Source: Melastoma dodecandrum (lineage: Eukaryota > Streptophyta > Magnoliopsida > Myrtales > Melastomataceae). Taken from it: a DNA stretch of 64,000 nt. Made by a program: the position numbers and the translations under genes. Below, in pieces: positions 1 through 8,071 of this stretch (position 1 is the stretch's first letter; each line of letters starts with the position of its first letter). Under the pieces are notes generated by a model that saw only the letters and a program-made list of their open reading frames with translations, was not told the DNA's origin and ran no database searches. The stretch lies in assembly GCA_029817715.1 (NCBI GenBank), contig JARUPY010000292.1, positions 3,675,001 to 3,739,000 of the forward strand. Direction: 5' to 3'.

Positions 1-194
1 TGGCCGCCCTCTGCCCCGAGGGCGCCGAGAAGTACCCGGCCGAGAAGGTCAAGGCCGCCTTCAAGGAGGCCCAGTCGAAGGTGGTCCGCTGGAACATCCT
101 CGACAGCGGCGCCCGCATCGACGGCCGCGACGTGAAGACGGTCCGCTCGATCCTCTCCGAGGTCGGCGTGCTGCCCCGTGCCCACGGCTCGGCC

Positions 195-226
<32 letters not shown>

Positions 227-1388
227 CGTGGCGACGCTGGGCACCGGCGAGGACGAGCAGTTCATCGACGCGCTGGAAGGCACCTACAAGGAGCGCTTCC
301 TGCTCCACTACAACTTCCCTCCCTACAGCGTCGGCGAGACCGGCCGGATGGGCTCCCCGGGCCGTCGCGAGATCGGCCACGGCAAGCTCGCCTGGCGGGC
401 GATCCGCCCGGTCCTGCCGCCGGCCCACGAGTTCCCCTACACGATCCGCGTCGTGTCGGAGATCACGGAATCCAACGGCTCGTCCTCGATGGCCTCGGTC
501 TGCGGCGGCTCGCTGTCGCTGATGGATGCCGGCGTGCCGCTGCGCCGTCCGGTGGCCGGTATCGCCATGGGCCTCATCCTCGAGGGTGAGCGCTTCGCGG
601 TCCTGTCCGACATCCTCGGCGACGAGGATCACCTCGGCGACATGGACTTCAAGGTGGCCGGCACGGACGAGGGCGTGACCTCGCTCCAGATGGACATCAA
701 GATCGCCGGCATCACCGAGGAGATCATGCGGGTCGCCCTCGACCAGGCGAAGGACGGCCGTGCCCACATCCTGGCCGAAATGGCCAAGGCCTTGACCGCG
801 GCCCGTCCGGAGCTCGGCGAATACGCGCCGCGCATCGAGACGATGCAGATCCCGACCGACAAGATCCGCGACGTGATCGGCACCGGCGGCAAGGTGATCC
901 GCGAGATCGTCGAGAAGACCGGCGCCAAGATCAACATCGAGGATACCGGCGTCGTGAAGATCGCCTCCTCGGACGGGAAGGCCATCAAGGCCGCCTACAA
1001 CTGGATCCGCTCGATCGTGGCGGAGCCGGAGGTCGGCGTGATCTACGACGGCACGATCGTGAAGTGCATGGAGTTCGGCGCCTTCGTGAACTTCTTCGGC
1101 GCCAAGGACGGCCTCGTCCACATCTCGGAACTCGCCGCCAACCGCGTCGCCAAGGTGACGGACGTCGTCAAGGAAGGCGACAAGGTCAAGGTGAAGTTCC
1201 TCGGCCAGGACGATCGCGGCAAGATCCGCCTGTCGATGAAGGTCGTCGACCAGGAGACCGGCGAGGATATCACCGAGAAGGTGAAGGCTCAGCGCGACGC
1301 CGATCGGTCCGAGCGCGGCGACGAGCCGCGCGAGCCCCGCGAGGGCGGCCGCCACCGCGGCGAGCGCCGCCGCGAGGCGGGCGAGTAA
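1..1388 (+). CDS. pnp: polyribonucleotide nucleotidyltransferase (PNPase), 3' part
   Basis: This is the C-terminal part of PNPase, the phosphorolytic 3'-5' exoribonuclease of the RNA degradosome. The reading frame is open from the left edge of the window, so the start lies upstream; about 461 residues are visible. Seen in order are the second RNase PH core, a KH domain with the GTGGK loop (around 885-900), and an S1 domain (about 1030-1240). A basic, Arg/Glu-rich tail follows. All are standard for the family. The stop at 1386-1388 is followed by a strong hairpin with a T-run, so this gene ends its transcription unit. Upstream neighbours, usually rpsO, are outside the window. Confidence 0.97.
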
Positions 1389-1439
1389 GTCACACGGACC
1401 AACGCGCCGGCTCCGGCCGGTGCGGGCTGTTTTCAGATG

Positions 1440-1469
1440 GGCGCGGTCCTCCGGGGCCGCGCCTTTTTT
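1440..1469 (+). terminator. Rho-independent terminator of pnp
   Basis: A GC-rich stem (1440-1463, ten pairs with one G-T wobble and a four-base loop) is followed directly by six T residues. It starts about 50 bases after the pnp stop codon. Confidence 0.9.
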
Positions 1470-1562
1470 GTGGCGCCGCTCGAAGGCCATCCGGTCCCTC
1501 GGCCGGGAACGGCGCGCCGGGTACCGCGTTCCCCGGCGACTTCCCAACCAGAGAGACCACGC

Positions 1563-1784
1563 ATGGCCAACGACATGATGCACGACATCTTCAGCGGGCA
1601 GCAGAACCTGTCCACCACAGAGCGCGCCGTCTCGGTGGCGCTGGGCCTCGGGATTGCCGCCGCCGCCGCGCAGCCACGGCCGAACAAGTTCCTGAGCCTG
1701 CTGGCGCTGGTGGTCGGCGTCGGGCTGGCGGTGCGGGGAGCTACCGGCCACTGCGCCGTGAAGGCCGCCTCCGAGCATTTCTGA
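1563..1784 (+). CDS. small membrane protein, YgaP/DUF2892-like
   Basis: A 73-residue protein starting at the ATG at 1563; the longer upstream reading would run through the pnp terminator, so it is not used. After a hydrophilic N-terminus of about 20 residues with a 'TTERAVSVALG' segment come two short hydrophobic stretches (about 24-35 and 44-57), and then a 'GHCAVKAAS' tail. This layout, including the Cys near the C-terminus, matches the small inner-membrane proteins of the YgaP transmembrane/DUF2892 family. Their role is poorly known, with some linked to rhodanese-type sulfur transfer. There is no rhodanese domain here. The gene stands alone between two terminators. Confidence 0.7.
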   Translation: MANDMMHDIFSGQQNLSTTERAVSVALGLGIAAAAAQPRPNKFLSLLALVVGVGLAVRGATGHCAVKAASEHF

Positions 1785-1813
1785 GCCCAGGACGTTCGAG
1801 GGCGCCGGCGTCA

Positions 1814-1906
1814 CTGTCTTTGCGAGCGGAGCGAAGCAACCCAGGCGGCACGCCGTTCGGCCTCGACGCGCTGCCCTGGATCGCATCGCTGCGCGCGTGA
1901 TGACGG
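1814..1906. repeat. dispersed intergenic palindrome (GCGAGCGGAGCGAAGC type)
   Basis: The segment from 'TTTGCGAGCGGAGCGAAGC' to the imperfect reverse complement ending near 1906 forms a long imperfect inverted repeat. From general knowledge, similar elements are common between genes in Hyphomicrobiales genomes. Only one copy of this type was seen here. Confidence 0.6.
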
Positions 1907-1946
1907 TGGGCGCTCGACCCTCTCCAACGGAATGCAGCGGCCAGAC

Positions 1947-1984
1947 AACGAAAGGGGGCGCCCCGCGGGGCGCCCCTCGTCGTT
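1947..1984. terminator. bidirectional terminator hairpin
   Basis: A perfect ten-pair stem GGGGCGCCCC/GGGGCGCCCC (1955-1964 and 1967-1976) has a two-base loop, flanked by AACGA on the left and TCGTCGTT on the right. It sits between the end of the plus-strand gene at 1784 and the end of the minus-strand gene at 2004, so it can serve both. Confidence 0.8.
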
Positions 1985-2003
1985 TCCGGACGTGCCGGAC
2001 GGA

Positions 2004-2267
2004 TCAGTAGGTCGTGGTGCGGCGGCCGGCGATCAGGCCGTAGATGAACAGCACCACCACGGCGCCCACGATGGCGCCGATGAAGCCCGCGCCCTGGTTC
2101 GGTCCGTACCAGCCGATGGCCTGGCCCAGGAAGGTCGCCACGAAGGCGCCGACGATGCCCAGGATCGTGGTCAGTATGAAGCCCGACGGTTCGTTCGGGC
2201 CCGGCATGAGGAACTTGGCGATGATGCCGGCGAGGAACCCGATGATGACGGTCCAGACGATACCCAT
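2004..2267 (-). CDS. GlsB/YeaQ/YmgE-family stress-response membrane protein
   Basis: An 87-residue protein starting at the ATG whose complement is at 2265-2267. It consists of three hydrophobic segments separated by Gly-rich turns: MGIVWTVIIGFLAGIIAKF, a second around residues 28-48, and a third around 60-78. A 'MPGPN' loop follows the first segment, and the tail is short and basic. This is the signature of the GlsB/YeaQ/YmgE family of small transglycosylase-associated stress proteins in the inner membrane. Their molecular role is not settled. It is transcribed divergently from the RidA gene, with 181 bases between the two starts. Confidence 0.85.
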   Translation of the reverse strand: MGIVWTVIIGFLAGIIAKFLMPGPNEPSGFILTTILGIVGAFVATFLGQAIGWYGPNQGAGFIGAIVGAVVVLFIYGLIAGRRTTTY

Positions 2268-2448
2268 GACAAACCCCAAGGCGTGATGTCGATGCCGGCA
2301 GAACGCTTTGCAGACCGCGACGGTTGCCCGCACCCCGGCACGCGACGACGATTTTCCCCGCGATCCCGCGGCGGTTGCGCCCGCGCCCCTTTACCGCCAA
2401 GCCGGCGCGGCGGCAGATACGCCGGTTCTCAAGGGTGTGGAGACGGGT

Positions 2449-2805
2449 ATGGATATTCAGCGGATCGAGCCGGGCAAGCGGATGTCGCAGGCCGTCACGG
2501 CCGGAGACTTGGTCTACCTCGCCGGGCAGGTCGCCTCCGACACGGTGGGCACCGGCGTGACCATCCAGACTCAGCAGATCCTGGGCGAGATCGACCGCCT
2601 GCTCGCCGCGGCAGGCAGCGACAAGGAGCGGATCCTCTCGGCCACCGTCTACCTCGCCGACATCGCGACCTTCGCGGAGATGAACGCCGCCTGGGACGCC
2701 TGGGTGTCCCCGGAGAACCCGCCCGCCCGCGCCACCGTCGAGGCCAAGCTCGCCGCGCCCGAATACCTCGTCGAGATCGTGGTCGTGGCGGCGAGGAGCC
2801 GGTGA
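2449..2805 (+). CDS. RidA-family (YjgF/YER057c) enamine/imine deaminase
   Basis: A 118-residue protein, the usual size for the family. RidA trimers hydrolyse reactive enamines such as 2-aminoacrylate formed by PLP enzymes. The YLAGQVASD segment, the central GEIDRLLAAAGS stretch and the C-terminal ENPPARATVEAKLAAPEYLVEIVVVA (with the conserved Arg at PAR and a Glu near the end) match the family. The ATG at 2449 is chosen because the protein then begins at the conserved first strand; upstream residues are low-complexity. Its stop overlaps the next gene's GTG start by four bases (GTGA), so the two are probably translated together. Confidence 0.9.
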   Translation: MDIQRIEPGKRMSQAVTAGDLVYLAGQVASDTVGTGVTIQTQQILGEIDRLLAAAGSDKERILSATVYLADIATFAEMNAAWDAWVSPENPPARATVEAKLAAPEYLVEIVVVAARSR

Positions 2806-3920
2806 ACGGCGGGCGCCGCGCGATCCTGGGAACCGTCGTCGCGGGGGGGCTCCTGGCGGCCCTGTCCCTCGCGTGGCCGGCCCCGGCCGCCGACGAGCGG
2901 ATCCTCAACATCTACAATTGGTCGGACTACATCGACCCGCAGGTGCTCGAAGCCTTTACCCGCGAGACCGGGATCCGGGTCGGCTACGACACCTACGACA
3001 ACAACGAGATCCTGGAGACCAAGCTGCTCGCCGGCCGGTCCGGCTACGACATCGTCGTGCCGTCCGGGCCCTACCTGCAGCGGCTGATCCGGGCCGGGGC
3101 ATTCCTGCCGCTCGACAAGTCCAAGCTCAAGAACCTCGGCAATCTCTGGCCGGAAGTCTCCACACGCCTTGCCGCCTACGATCCCGGCAACACCTACGCG
3201 ATCGACTACATGTGGGGCACCACCGGGATCGGCTACAACGTCGCCGCGATCCGCGAGCGCCTGGGCGCCAGTGCGCCGGTCAATTCCTGGACTCTCGTCC
3301 TCAATCCCGCCTCGGCCAACAGGCTGAAGGAGTGCGGGATCATGATGCTCGACAGTCCGGAGGATCTGATCCCCAGCATGCTCCCGGCCTTCGGTGCCAA
3401 GGCGGATTCCAAACGCTGGGACGACATGACCCTGGTGACCGACGCCCTCTACAAGGTGCGCGGCGCCGTACGGAAGTTCCACTCGTCGGAATACATCCAG
3501 GCGCTCGCCAACGGCGATATCTGCGTCGCCGTCGGCTATTCGGGCGACGTGATGCAGGCCAAGCGCCGGGCCGAGGAAGCGAAGAACGGGGTCGATATCG
3601 CCTACGTGGTGCCGAAGGAGGGCGCGCTGATGTGGTTCGACACCTTCGCGATCCCGAAGGATGCCGCCCATCCGGCTGAGGCGCTCGCCTTCATCGACTA
3701 CATGATGCGGCCCGAGGTGGCAGCGGCCAACACCAATTTTGTCTCGTATGCCAGCGGCAATCTCGCGGCGAAGAAGTTCGTGACGCCCGAGATCTTGAAC
3801 AATCCCGGCATCTATCCGGACGAGGCGACGATGCAGCGCCTCTCGACCAACACCGCCTGGGACGACCGCACCCAGCGCTTCGTCACGCGGCTCTGGACCC
3901 GGGTCCGGACCGGGCGCTGA
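2802..3920 (+). CDS. periplasmic polyamine-type substrate-binding protein (PotD/PotF-like)
   Basis: A 372-residue extracellular solute-binding protein. A signal peptide is evident (residues about 1-31, ending in AWPAPAADE). The mature part opens with the classic ERILNIYNWSDYIDP motif of spermidine/putrescine binders, followed by FTRETGIRVGYDTYDNNE, DIVVPSG, YMWGTTGIGYN and a GDICVAVGYSGD segment. Family members bind polyamines for an ABC importer. The GTG start at 2802 overlaps the RidA stop. No permease or ATPase gene is adjacent, so its transport partners must lie elsewhere or it has another role. The substrate is inferred from family resemblance. Confidence 0.9.
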   Translation: MNGGRRAILGTVVAGGLLAALSLAWPAPAADERILNIYNWSDYIDPQVLEAFTRETGIRVGYDTYDNNEILETKLLAGRSGYDIVVPSGPYLQRLIRAGAFLPLDKSKLKNLGNLWPEVSTRLAAYDPGNTYAIDYMWGTTGIGYNVAAIRERLGASAPVNSWTLVLNPASANRLKECGIMMLDSPEDLIPSMLPAFGAKADSKRWDDMTLVTDALYKVRGAVRKFHSSEYIQALANGDICVAVGYSGDVMQAKRRAEEAKNGVDIAYVVPKEGALMWFDTFAIPKDAAHPAEALAFIDYMMRPEVAAANTNFVSYASGNLAAKKFVTPEILNNPGIYPDEATMQRLSTNTAWDDRTQRFVTRLWTRVRTGR

Positions 3921-3959
3921 GCGGGGCGCCGCGAGACCGGCACCCCGCCCCCGTCGGTT

Positions 3960-4373
3960 CTAGTGCTTCAGGTCGTCCGGAACCTTGCCGCCGTTCTCGG
4001 CGAGCTTCTGCATGACCTGCTTGTGCAGCCAGATGTTCATCGTGGCCGAATCGTCCTTGTCGCCGGTGTAGTGCAGCTCGTCGGCGAGCTGCTTGCGCGA
4101 GGCGAGGCCGGAATCGAGCCCCAGCAGCTTCATCAGGTCGACGATGGAGTGGCGCCAGTCGAGCGTCTGCGAATTCTTCTCGGCGAGGCCGTTGAGAACG
4201 GCCGCGACATCAACCGGCTCGCCGCCGCCGGAGCTGCCGGGTGCGGAGGGGGTCGAGGAGGTGCCGGACGTGGCCGGGCCGCCCGAGCCCGCCGTGGGTG
4301 CGGGCGCGGCATCCGCGGTCCCGCCGCCGAACGGGTGGAGGATCTTGCCGACGATGCTGCCGAGGAGGCTCAT
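3960..4373 (-). CDS. DUF3597 domain protein
   Basis: A 137-residue protein beginning at the ATG complemented by 4371-4373 with an AG-rich ribosome-binding sequence just upstream. An N-terminal MSLLGSIVGKIL segment and a low-complexity Ala/Pro/Gly/Ser linker (about 20-50) precede a conserved helical part. That part contains VDVAAVLNGLAEKN, DWRHSIVDLMKLLGLDS and SRKQLADELHYTGD, and ends NIWLHKQVMQKLAENGGKVP. This order is typical of the DUF3597 family; the fold resembles LysM-associated helical domains, but the function is unknown. No operon partner is seen. Confidence 0.8.
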   Translation of the reverse strand: MSLLGSIVGKILHPFGGGTADAAPAPTAGSGGPATSGTSSTPSAPGSSGGGEPVDVAAVLNGLAEKNSQTLDWRHSIVDLMKLLGLDSGLASRKQLADELHYTGDKDDSATMNIWLHKQVMQKLAENGGKVPDDLKH

Positions 4374-4778
4374 AGGTCCGCTCCAATTCTCGTGACCCAG
4401 CTTTCGTGCCGGGCGGCCTGACAACAGGTTATGCGGCTCGGCGTTCCGTGTGCCGGCCGGGGCGACGCCCGGAATGCGCGCGCATCGAATGATCGGCTCC
4501 TCATGTGACACGCGCATTTACGTGCGACCGGAAGCCCGTTGCTGATCATGGTGCGCCCGGCTGCGGCGGGCGATACGGCAAGTCTCGCCGAACCTGTGCC
4601 CGCAGCGCGCGGGGACAGGCACGTCCCGCCGCGGCCTGCTAGGCTCCAAGCGTTCCACGGGGGCGTGATTCGATCGCACGCGCGCGCTGCGGCGGTCGCC
4701 TCGGGCTGGACGGGTGACCGGACCCCGCCGCCCGGTCGGAGGTGATCGCGCCTCCCAGGGAGCGTCGAGGATCGAGCG
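4374..4778. other. intergenic, divergent promoter region
   Basis: A 405-base gap between two divergently transcribed genes. It is GC-rich and carries no open frame with family signatures. It presumably holds both promoters; no convincing -35/-10 pair was picked out by eye. Confidence 0.5.
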
Positions 4779-5834
4779 TTGAGATCAGGTGTCAGTCTGT
4801 CCGAGCGGACCTTCACGCTCATCCTGTGGCTCGTCGCCTTCGCGTTCGCGGGCTTCCTGATCGGGCTCGGGTCTCTGGTGGTCGGCGATCTGCCGGAGGT
4901 CGAGCACCGCTACGCCGTCGCGCAGTTCCTCGATGCCGAGACGGCGCGGGCGACCGAGGCCGCGTTGAAGCAGGTCCGGAGAGAGCGCGGCGAGAACCAG
5001 CAGCAGACGGACCAGGCGCAGCTCGCCCTCGACGCGGCGCGCTCGGCGTCGGCGGCCGCGCGCGAGACCTTCGCCAATTGGCTCAAGACCCGCGACACGA
5101 CACAGCGCGTCGATCAGGATCCCGATCTCATCGCCCGCACGCAGCGCCTCGACGCCCTGAAGGCCGCCGAACGGACCGTCGAGGAGCGGCTGGAAGGCTT
5201 GGCGCAGGCGGATCTCGGTCTCGCGCGGAAGGAAGCGGCGCTGATGACCGAGGCGGGCGCGCAGCGCGCCGCGGCTCAGCAGAAGCTCGCCGCCGCCGAG
5301 GGGGCGCAGGAGCTGCGCGTATTCGGCTACCGGTTGGCCTTGACCGTTCCGCTGCTGCTCGTGGCGGGCTGGCTGCTGCTCAAGCGGCGGAACACGCGCA
5401 ACTGGCCCTTCGTGTGGGGCTTCGCGCTGGCGGCGGCCTTCGCCTTCTTCGTCGAGCTGGTGCCGTACCTGCCGAGCTACGGCGGCTACGTCCATTATGG
5501 CGTTGGGGTGGTCGTCACCCTCGTGGCCGGACGCGCCGCGATCAACGCCCTCCACGCCTACAGGGAACGTCAGCGGCTTGCCGAGGCCCGACCTGATGAG
5601 GAGCGGCGAACCGAGATCGCGACCGATCAAGCGCTCCTGCGCCTCGCCAAGAAGGTCTGTCCGGGCTGCGAGCGCCCCATCGACGTGACGAGCCCGGACG
5701 CGAATTTCTGCCCGCATTGCGGCATCGGCCTGTTCGAGCGATGCGCCGTCTGCGATCACCGCAAGAGCACGTTCGAGCGCTTCTGCTCCGCCTGCGGCAG
5801 CCGGGCTCTCGCGCCGGTCCCGACCAGGGCCTGA
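4779..5834 (+). CDS. coiled-coil membrane protein with C-terminal double zinc ribbon
   Basis: A 351-residue protein of unknown function. Seen in order: a transmembrane segment (about 10-36), a long Ala/Glu/Arg-rich coiled coil (about 45-185), three hydrophobic segments (about 188-205, 212-230, 240-255), a charged stretch, and two four-cysteine zinc ribbons. The ribbons pair C294/C297 with C311/C314 and C322/C325 with C336/C339. The start is a TTG at 4779 preceded by a GTCGAGG-like site; no ATG or GTG in frame gives the first membrane segment. The zinc ribbons may bind protein or nucleic acid on the cytoplasmic side. It is not clearly related to its neighbours. Confidence 0.75.
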   Translation: MRSGVSLSERTFTLILWLVAFAFAGFLIGLGSLVVGDLPEVEHRYAVAQFLDAETARATEAALKQVRRERGENQQQTDQAQLALDAARSASAAARETFANWLKTRDTTQRVDQDPDLIARTQRLDALKAAERTVEERLEGLAQADLGLARKEAALMTEAGAQRAAAQQKLAAAEGAQELRVFGYRLALTVPLLLVAGWLLLKRRNTRNWPFVWGFALAAAFAFFVELVPYLPSYGGYVHYGVGVVVTLVAGRAAINALHAYRERQRLAEARPDEERRTEIATDQALLRLAKKVCPGCERPIDVTSPDANFCPHCGIGLFERCAVCDHRKSTFERFCSACGSRALAPVPTRA

Positions 5835-5915
5835 GCGGCGTCGCGCGTCACCGTCTTCCTCTGCGGGCTGGCCGATTCACACCTCGCTCGTCGCCCCTGC
5901 GATGGGCGCGGAGCG

Positions 5916-5941
5916 CCCTCTCCCCGCTTGCGGGGAGAGGG
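5916..5941. repeat. perfect 12-bp palindromic hairpin
   Basis: CCCTCTCCCCGC at 5916-5927 and its exact reverse complement at 5930-5941 with a two-base spacer. It has no T-run, so it is more likely a repeat element than a terminator, although it lies 80 bases after the end of a gene. Confidence 0.6.
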
Positions 5942-5992
5942 GGGAGCGTCGCGGGCGTCAGGCCACGCGCTGTGAAGATCGTAGCCGCTGCG

Positions 5993-6079
5993 GGGAAGGG
6001 AGGGCGCGCGGAAGATCTGGACCGCCAGACTCGGCGCGGTGTCGGGCCCTGTCCGATCGAGAAACGTGACTGTCGTAGC
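5993..6079 (+). repeat. 87-bp dispersed repeat, copy 1
   Basis: Aligned by hand, this stretch matches the reverse complement of 15123-15209 without gaps at 78 of 87 positions. It includes 'AGATCTGGACCGCCAGACT' and ends 'GACTGTCGTAGC'. It is intergenic in both places. Confidence 0.8.
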
Positions 6080-6128
6080 CCGTGCGGGAGAGGGGACCGG
6101 CGCCGCGTTCGACACGGGCATGTCCACC

Positions 6129-6160
6129 GAGCCCGTTCCAACCTGATCGGGAATGGGCTC
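6129..6160. repeat. 11-bp stem hairpin next to a small ORF
   Basis: GAGCCCGTTCC (6129-6139) pairs with the segment at 6150-6160, with one G-T wobble. It lies directly after the stop codon of the minus-strand small ORF 6160-6315, so it could protect or end that transcript, but there is no T-run. Confidence 0.5.
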
Positions 6161-6315
6161 TAAGCGCGGGCGCCGTGGAGCGCCACGCCGAGCAAGCATA
6201 ATCCAAGAATGATACAGATCCCGCTCCAGCGTTCCAGTTCGGCGGCACGCGCCGGATAGCGCAGTGACAGGCCCGCAAGACCGGCGCCGCAGATCAAACA
6301 TCCCACACTTATCAC
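6160..6315 (-). CDS. putative small two-helix membrane protein
   Basis: A 51-residue open frame read from the GTG complemented at 6313-6315 to the TAG at 6160-6162. Two hydrophobic stretches (VISVGCLICGAGLAGLSL and GICIILGLCLLGVALHGA) are separated by a charged linker with RYPARAAELERW. This is the helix-charged loop-helix layout of a small inner-membrane protein. The start is unsure: an AGGGGAA site stands better placed for the in-frame CTG at 6324 than for the GTG. No family was recognised. The gene is supported by composition and layout only. Confidence 0.45.
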   Translation of the reverse strand: MISVGCLICGAGLAGLSLRYPARAAELERWSGICIILGLCLLGVALHGARA

Positions 6316-6652
6316 AGCGGTCAGTATGTTCCCCTGCTGGTCGATTCGAGACGCATAGGCATAAACAGTCCTTCCCCATTATGGAAATGGAAAGACACGC
6401 ATGCTGTGGGCAATTGACGGTCTTCGTATGCGCAGGGCGGCCCGTGTTGCATGGGAAAAAATAAAACGAAAGCCGAAACAAAGGAATAGATCTGCGCGAT
6501 AAATCAAGATCAGCGCAAGTATCATTGAGATATAGAAATCGAAAACAGATCCCGGCGGTTGGATGTTGTGCGTAGTCGGCCGCGTGACCGCCTTGGCTCG
6601 CTCTCGTCCGGGACCGCTCGGTCCCCGTTTCCGATCCCTGTGGCCGACCGGG
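6316..6652. other. intergenic region with an AT-rich pocket
   Basis: Positions about 6360-6560 are clearly poorer in G and C than the rest of the window. Short hydrophobic frames exist on the minus strand (near 6379-6540), but none has a convincing start or known family. No gene is called. Confidence 0.4.
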
Positions 6653-6730
6653 TTAGGTCGGGTGTGAAAGGGCGGCGATAAGGGCAGCCCGTTCATCCGC
6701 CGTCGGTCCCCGCGCTTCGGCGCGACCGGC

Positions 6731-6762
6731 TGGAGTGCACCCTGTCTGACCGGACAGGCGGC
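6731..6762 (+). repeat. IS3 element terminal inverted repeat, left
   Basis: It begins TGGAGTGCACCC and ends with the 16 bases shared exactly with the other end. CCGGC precedes it at 6726-6730. Confidence 0.85.
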
Positions 6763-6771
6763 GGGGTGGGT

Positions 6772-8009
6772 TTAGGCATTTCGGCTGAGGAACTCCCGGG
6801 GCGAGAGCATGCGCAGGCCGGAGTGCGGGTGAACCGTGTTGTAGTCCTCGAACCAGCCCGGCAAAAGCCGCATCACGGTCTCGGCGTCGGGCAGGATGGC
6901 GAGGCGGGCGTAGTCGCGCTTGAGCGTCTTCACGAACGCCTCCGAGATGCCGTTGCTCTGCGGGGAACGCACCGGCGTGAACAGCAGGCGCAGGCCGAGC
7001 GCAGCAGCTGTCTGAGCGGTCTGCTTGGCGATGTAGGCGGAGCCGTTGTCGGACAGCCACTCGATCGGGTGCGGCGTCTTCGTGGCCCCGAACCTGCGCT
7101 CGACGCAGGCGATCATCAGGTCGCTCACCATCTCGCCCGAGACGCCCGCCGTGGTCGCCGACCAGGCCATGATCTCGCGGTCGCAAGCATCGATGGCAAA
7201 CAGCACCCGGACGATCGCCCCGTCCCGGCAGTGCAGTTCGAGGTGGTCCGAGCACCAGCGCACGTTCGAGCGCAGGGCCACCACGGTACCGTCGTGGGTC
7301 CGGCCGGGACGGCGGGCGGTGTGCGGCGCGAGGGTGAGCCCGTTCAACCGCAGGATGCGCAGCACCCGCTTGGCGTTGACGACCGCCTCGCCGCGCGAGC
7401 GCAGCACCCGGTTCACCAACGCGGTAATGCGGCGGTAGCCGTAGCTCGGGCGGGCATCGACGATCGCGCGGATCGTGGGCAACAGCACCGCATCCTCGGG
7501 CTTGCGATAGGAGCAGCGCGGCCGGGCGGGACGGGTCAGGCGCTCGGCGAGGTGGGAGCGGGCCACGCCAAGGGTGTCGGCAACCGTCTTCATCGCGAAC
7601 CGCCGATCGGGCCGCTCCAGGAGGCGAGTGGCGAGGTCGGTTTTTTTGCGCGCGCGAGGTCGAGCGCCTCCTTCAGGATCTCGACCTCCATGGTCTTGCG
7701 ACCGAGCAGGCGTTCGAGGTCGCGCACGCGCCGTTCCAGGTCGCGCACGCGGCTCGTGCCGACGACGTCCTCGTCGGCCTGCACGGCCTGATGGCCGCCC
7801 TCCAGCATGCGCCGCTTCCACGAGAACAGCAGGCTCGGCGAGAGGCCGTAGCGGCGGGCGACGAACGATACGGACGAGCCGGGCTGCTGGCTCTCCTCGA
7901 CGAAGCGGATTTTCTCAATGGTAGACCAGCGACGCCGCCGCTGAACGCCGCTCAGGATCTCGCCGTGCACTGGCGGGGCCGTCGGATCGGATGACATAGC
8001 CTTACCCAT
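6772..8009 (-). CDS. IS3-family transposase OrfAB (by -1 frameshift)
   Basis: The orfB part (6772 to about 7644) carries the DDE integrase core of IS3 transposases: an HTH_21-like region with RPSYGYRRITALVNR, the first Asp in WCSDHLEL, the second in WLSDNGSAY, and the Glu in SNGISEAFVKTLKRD. It ends MLSPREFLSRNA. The frame has no good independent start. It is reached from orfA by a -1 slip at seven A residues (complement of 7641-7647), where frame 0 reads GCA AAA AAA CCG and the shifted frame reads ACC GAC. The fused product would be the active transposase. No stops or breaks are seen in the core. Confidence 0.9.
7590..8009 (-). CDS. IS3-family OrfA (helix-turn-helix protein)
   Basis: A 139-residue protein. 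It carries the transposase helix-turn-helix (RRRWSTIEKIRFVEESQQPGSSVSFVARRYGLSPSLLFSWKRR in outline, about residues 25-68), followed by a leucine-zipper-like helix (DLERRVRDLERLLGRKTMEVEILKEAL) used for multimerisation. Frame 0 continues past the slippery site for about 18 residues before stopping at 7590. OrfA alone normally represses or competes with OrfAB in this family. The start is the ATG complemented at 8007-8009. Confidence 0.88.
   Translation of the reverse strand: MGKAMSSDPTAPPVHGEILSGVQRRRRWSTIEKIRFVEESQQPGSSVSFVARRYGLSPSLLFSWKRRMLEGGHQAVQADEDVVGTSRVRDLERRVRDLERLLGRKTMEVEILKEALDLARAKKPTSPLASWSGPIGGSR
7641..7647 (-). promoter_or_regulatory. slippery heptamer for programmed -1 frameshift
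   Basis: Seven A residues on the coding strand lie where the orfA and orfB frames overlap. This is the usual A-AAA-AAA shift site of IS3-family elements. Confidence 0.85.
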
Positions 8010-8038
8010 AGGCTTACGCCTATGCCTTCGTGAGCTAT

Positions 8039-8071
8039 GCCGCCTGTCCGGTCAAAACGGGGTGCGGTTCA
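8039..8071 (-). repeat. IS3 element terminal inverted repeat, right
   Basis: Read on the minus strand it begins TGAACCGCACCCCG and ends with the 16 bases shared with the left end. CCGGC follows at 8072-8076. Confidence 0.85.

Larger units (their letters stand above)
5835..6159. other. repeat-rich intergenic region
   Basis: No gene is supported here. It contains a 12-pair hairpin at 5916-5941, one copy of an 87-base dispersed repeat (5993-6079), and the arm of a hairpin at 6129-6160. Confidence 0.6.
6731..8071 (-). mobile_element. IS3-family insertion sequence, apparently complete
   Basis: A 1341-bp element with related ends: 6731-6762 and the complement of 8039-8071 both begin with TG and share TGACCGGACAGGCGGC exactly. 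The five bases CCGGC lie on both sides (6726-6730 and 8072-8076) as a target-site duplication. It carries overlapping orfA and orfB in the -1 frameshift arrangement typical of IS3-family elements. A 5-bp duplication fits the IS2-type branch. The intact ends, clean duplication and open frames suggest a recent insertion. Confidence 0.92.
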
